Positions 59,391 to 64,000 of a stretch of DNA of 64,000 nucleotides are shown in pieces. The stretch comes from Abelmoschus esculentus. Its lineage: Eukaryota > Streptophyta > Magnoliopsida > Malvales > Malvaceae. Every line of letters starts with the position of its first letter. Positions within the stretch are counted from its first letter, which is position 1. Where the stretch lies: positions 15,215,501 to 15,279,500 of the forward strand of contig JAUCBN010000011.1 of the NCBI GenBank assembly GCA_035048815.1. The letters are read 5' to 3'. The position numbers and the translations under genes are program-made. Under the pieces are notes generated by a model. The model ran no database searches. It had not been told where the DNA came from and was given only the letters and a program-made list of their open reading frames with translations.

Positions 59391-60775
59391 CTTGTATGAT
59401 CCGTAATCGGGTTAAATACTTGGGGTGATGCGATATGTATGAGATGCGTAATTTGTTTTACTATATCGGCGATATAAAATTTGATATTGCTTGTTGATTA
59501 GAGATACGATTAATATGTTAATTTGTTAATTACAATCGTCATGTTGCTACAAGGGTTTTTCAATAATCATATGTCAATCGTTGACATAGTGATCGACAAA
59601 AGTGCGATAGCAGATCTCATCAAGGAAAAAGGAATAATTGTTATTTCGATATGAAAAAATCTAAGGGATTTTAAAAATCCCGAAAACACGATTTTGTTGA
59701 TAAATTTTATCAAATCGTGATGTTTTTCATAGAAAAATACTCGCCCCTTGACCCCTTCGTAGGCAACATAGATTGTATGCCCATATTGGTAATATTAACG
59801 ATTTCGTGATAGTTTCTGTTTGCTTTACACGGTGTTTGACATGCATGGTTATAGCCCTTGCTTTTACAATAGTTGTAAATTTTAAATACGGCCTGCGTGT
59901 CGTGCCTTTCTATATCTTTTTTGTACCTCTCTTCTCATCTTACTCCCTCGTATGTAAAACGAGTTTCTATGATTGTAATCTTATTCCAAGAAGCAATCGA
60001 GACGTTTGGACCAAAGGCGAGAAGATGTTTGAGAAGCAGTTTTAGTATAAAATTAGGGTTTTTAAGGTTCTCCCATTGGCTTTGGATGAGCCACCTTAGT
60101 TCTTTATTTTGGGCTATAACCATTGCAATCCTTTTATTTTATATCTATCATGTATGTGATGCAATGTATGATATATATCTTCTACTCGCATATATTGATG
60201 AGATCAATAAGGGCCAAATTAAAAAAAAAGGTAACGATGAGATATTCAATGTTTTCCCTCAAATTAATATAAGTTAAAATTAGCCGTCCAATATTTGCCC
60301 TCGTTAAGGCATTGATCGATCTTATATGGGTTTTGCCAAAGCATTAACACATAAGTCCATCTTGGTTAAACGCGAAGAATAAACAAGTGATATTCGTCGG
60401 TCGAAATATTGGTAATAACTTAGTTAGGTTGTTCTAATAGGATTAGAAACCTAAGGCTAAGTATTTGGTTAAGTCATGAGATGACTGAACAAGAGTTGTT
60501 CACCAAATGGAGGAGTTACATGAGATGTAATTAGTAAAGGGTTACTTACCTAAATAACCTCTATCCTAAAAGAAAAGCCAAAGCTGATTTAGGAAATTGG
60601 TGAATTATGGATCCTCACTCACTAGAAAAATTTTCGTCAAGTTTTTTAGAAATTAAAAACGAGAGGGGTTTTTAATTTTGAACGAAATAGTGGGAGTATT
60701 TTATAAACAAAGTCCTATTTATAATATTTCAAATCGGTAAATGCATATTATGTATTTCCATTGTTGTAGATCTAA
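59391..60775 (+). other. E14 untranslated leader
   Basis: About 1.4 kb between the PBS and the gag ATG. It has short open frames on both strands but none with family resemblance. Long leaders are common in plant copia elements and usually hold the packaging signal. Confidence 0.65.
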
Positions 60776-63700
60776 ATGGCAAACAATATTATATCATTGC
60801 GATCACTCCTTGAGAAGGAGACACTCAATGGCGTAAACTTCCTTGGTTGGTTCCGTAATTTGAGAATTGTTCTCAAACAGGAAAGAAAGGAATATGTCAT
60901 TGAAGAACCCGTTCTAGATGAACCGGCAACTAATGCTTCTAGAGCTGACAAAGACAAGTTTAAGAAACATATGGATGACATGTTAGATGTCGGATGTCTT
61001 ATGCTTGCTACCATGACTCCTGATCTTCAGAAGCAACATGAGGACATGGTTGCATATGATATGATTCAAAACCTCAAAGAAATATATGAGGAGCAAATAC
61101 GTCAAGAGAGGTATGAGACCTCTAAAGCTCTATTTTAGTGCAAAATGGTAGAGGGATCTCCTGTAGGAGCTCATGTCATTAAGATGATAGGTTATATCCA
61201 AACGTTGGAAAAGCTAGGTTTTCCTCTCAATGATGAATTGGCTACTGATGTTATTCTGCAATCGTTGCCGAATAGCTTCAATCAATTTGTCCTTAATTTC
61301 AACATGAATGAAATTAACAAAACTTTGCCACAGTTACTTGGCATGTTACGAACTGATGAGAAAAATATGTCTAAAGGTGGACCTAAGCCCATTCTGATGG
61401 TCCGCAAGGACAAAGGAAAGGGAAAGGCAGTGGCAAAGTACAAGGGTAAAGGTAAGCCTATACCCAAAGGACATGATGCATTGAAACCCAAAGGAGGAGT
61501 TAGCAAGGAAGGAAAATGTTTCCACTGCAATAAGACTAGACACTGGAAAAGAAATTACCCCATTTACCTTGAAGAGGTCAAGAAGGCAAAAGCAGATGGT
61601 GCATCTGCTTTAGGTATTTATGTTATCGATGTGAATCTGTCAAGATCTTCTTCTTGGATATTAGATACCGGTTGTGGTTCTCACATCTGTACTTCTGTAC
61701 AGGGACTGCAAAAGAGAAGGAATCTAGCTAAGGGAGACGTGGACCTACGAGTGGGAAATGGAGCAAGAGTTGCTGCATTAGCTATAGGAACATACGTTTT
61801 ATCTTTACCTAGTGGACTTGATTTACATTTAGAAGATTGTTATTTTGTGCCTAGTTTGACTAAAAACATTATTTCTATTTCTTGTTTGGACAAGATTGGA
61901 TTTGAGATTATTATTAAGAATAATTGTTGTTCTTTTTATCTCGATAATGTTTTTTATGGTTCAGCACAATTGGTTAATGGCTTATATATTTTAAATCTAG
62001 AAAATGTCATTTATAACATAAATACCAAAAGATCAAAAATAAATGACTCAAATCAAACTTATCTTTGGCATTGTCGTTTAGGTCATATAAGTGAGAAACG
62101 CATATCAAGACTCCATAAAGATGGATTCATAGATTCATTTGTTTTCGAACGACTGGATGTATGTGAATCTTGCTTATTAGGAAAAATGACTAAGGCTCCT
62201 TTTAATGGTGAAAGTGAGCGAGCAAGTGATTTATTGGGATTAATACATAGTGATGTATGTGGACCAATGAACACACAAGCTAGAGGTGGATTTCATTACT
62301 TCATCACTTTCACTGATGACTTCAGTCGATATGGTTACATTTACCTTATGCGCCATAAATCTGAGGCTATCGAAAAATTTAAAGAATTCAAGAATGAAGT
62401 ACAAAATCAACTAGGAAAGAGTATTAAAGCACTTCGATCAGATCGAGGTGGAGAATACTTAAGCATAGAATTCGATGAACTCCTTAAAGAATGTGGGATT
62501 GTCTCACAACTTACTCCACCAGATACACCACAGTGGAATAGAGTTTCTGAGAGGAGAAATCGAACTTTGTTAGACATGGTTCGATCAATGATGAGTCATA
62601 GTGATCTTCCGACTTCTTTCTGGGGACATGCACTAGAAACAGTTGCTTTCACTTTAAATCGTGTTCCGTCTAAATCTGTTCAAAAGACACCATATGAGAT
62701 ATGGACTGGAAAACATCCTAGTATGTCTTTTATGAAGATTTGGGGTTGCGAAGCATATGTCAAACATCAGATGTCTACAAAGCTCGAACCTAAATCTCGT
62801 AAGTGTAATTTTGTTGGATATCCCAAAGAAACTAAGGGATATTATTTCTTTAACCCCAAAGAGAACAAAGTGTTTGTTGCTCGAACATGAGTTTTTCTCG
62901 AAAGAGAATTTCTTAATAAGAAAGGAAAGGGTAGAGACATTGAAATTGGAGAAGTTCAAGAACAACAATTCATTGAACCTGAGATTGAATATGTTCCACA
63001 AATTGTTGAGGAACAGTCAACAGATTTAGAAACACAACCACTGCGTAGGTCCACAAGAGAATGCCATGCACCTGAGAGATATGGATTTCTCATTACCACG
63101 CATGGAGATGTTCTCATTATGGATCAGGATGAGCCAAGAACTTATCAAGAGGCAATATCGAGCCCAGACTCTGAGAAATGGCTTGAGGCCATGAAATCTG
63201 AGATGGAATCCATGTCAGTCAACCAAGTATGGACTTTGGTTGAATCACCTGAAGGGGTAAAACCTATAGGGTGTAAATGGGTTTTCAAGAAGAAAACCGA
63301 CATGGATGGAAATGTACAAACATACAAGGGGCGACTAGTCGCTAAAGGTTTTCGACAAGTTCATGGAATTGACTATGACGAAACTTTCTCCCCTGTAGCT
63401 ATGTTTAAATCCATCCGGATCTTGCTTGCTATAGCTGCATTCCATGATTATGAAATTTGGCAAATGGACGTCAAAACCGCTTTCCTTAATGGAAAACTTG
63501 AAGAGGATGTGTATATGACACAACCAGAAGGTTTTGTCGCTCCAGGAAATGCTGGAAAGGTTTGTAAGCTACAAAGGTTCATTTATGGACTAAAGCAAGC
63601 TTCTCGAAGCTGGAATCTTCGTTTTAATGATGCAATCAAAGAGTTTGGTTTTATCAAGAACGAAGATGAGCCTTGTGTTTACAATAAGACTAGTGGGAGC

Positions 63701-64000
63701 ATTGTTTTTTTCCTAATCTTGTATGTAGATGACATACTTCTTATAGGAAACGACATACCTACCTTACAGTCAGTTAAGACTTGGTTAAGTAGTTGTTTCT
63801 CAATGAAAGATTTGGGTGAGGCAGCATATATCTTAGGGGTTAAGATCTATAGAGATAGATCTAGACAACTTCTAGGTCTGAGTCAAAGTACATATATAGA
63901 CAAAGTTCTAAAGAGATTAAGTATGGAAGAATCCAAGAAAAGATTCTTACCTATGAGACATGGTATATCTCTTTCGAAGAAAATGTGTCCTTCAACTCCA
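60776..64000 (+). pseudogene. E14 copia gag-pol, one frame with two stops, runs off the edge
   Basis: A single frame from ATG 60776 to the window end (1075 codons), broken only by TAG 61136-61138 and TGA 62888-62890. Gag opens MANNIISLRSLLEKETLNGV. The zinc knuckle reads CFHCNKTRHWKRNYP (about residue 247), with the last Cys now Tyr. Protease has WILDTGCGSH (about residue 294). Pre-integrase has WHCRLGHISEKRIS and CESCLLGKM. Integrase has HSDVCGPM, FTDDFSRYG, LRSDRGGEY and ERRNRTLLDMV, so all three acidic catalytic residues are seen. Reverse transcriptase has KWVFKKKTD, VAKGFRQVHGIDY and an intact YVDD near 63720. RNase H and the 3' LTR lie beyond the edge. No frameshift was found. Confidence 0.93.

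Noticed and set aside
59773..60277. Small hydrophobic frames in the E14 leader as membrane proteins
   Set aside because: They overlap each other in different frames within an AT-rich leader, and the composition alone explains the hydrophobic residues.
61145..62890. The 581-codon frame as a separate host gene
   Set aside because: It is the middle of the E14 polyprotein, in the same frame as the preceding gag and the following reverse transcriptase.

Overview
This window is a plant (angiosperm) chromosome segment made almost entirely of nested, mostly decayed LTR retrotransposons. It shows no recognisable host gene, rRNA or tRNA gene. The plant assignment rests on primer-binding sites matching plant initiator-Met tRNA and tRNA-Asp, on Athila-type gag/protease, on Del/Tekay-like chromodomain pol remnants with LTRs of 2.5-3.6 kb, on a SIRE-like copia element with a third ORF, and on AT-rich spacers. 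The species cannot be fixed from the sequence. The setting looks like old gene-poor, probably pericentromeric, heterochromatin.

Layout, with working names. E1 (minus, Tekay-like): LTR 582-4160, body running off the left edge; it cut the gag of E2. E2 (minus, Athila): gag 4161-5987 and a 5' LTR 6122-12032, itself split by E3 (plus, internally deleted Tekay-like, 6507-11065). E4: old copia gag (minus), 12420-12779 plus 46651-47295, split by E5. E5 (plus, Athila): 12780 to about 46645. E5's 5' LTR holds a solo LTR (E6, 13910-17045) and a Tekay-like LTR (E7, 17289-25821), and E7 holds E8 (minus, Tekay-like, 17809-23476). E5's gag holds E9 (minus, SIRE-like copia, 26407-35977, perfect TCTTC target duplication) and a truncated LTR E10 (37398-40520). 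E5's 3' LTR is cut by E11 (plus, 40521-45938). To the right, E12 (minus, 47424-53952) has E13 (minus, 53953-57933) inserted in its gag, and E14 (plus copia, 57934 to beyond 64000) is inserted at the promoter of E13's second gene.

The most interesting system is the family of E11, E12 and E13. They are Athila-derived, but no reverse transcriptase or RNase H is seen. In E11 and E12 gag-protease runs into a short tail resembling the integrase C-terminus and then stops. A separate second ORF of about 510 codons follows in all three. It resembles the 'putative plant transposon protein' domain, sits behind a conserved TATA-like box 165-175 nt upstream of its ATG, and is followed by a conserved array of three 26-nt hairpins whose stems differ by compensating changes. 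These copies look like a non-autonomous lineage that moved with enzymes supplied by another Athila element.

Two other patterns cross element boundaries. Degenerate palindromes of the form GGTWTCGAWACC cluster in LTRs of both gypsy and copia elements. A roughly 50-bp tandem repeat is embedded in all four Del/Tekay-like LTRs of the E1/E3/E7/E10 group. E14 is the least decayed element: its frame from 60776 to the window edge has only two stop codons and an intact reverse-transcriptase YVDD motif.
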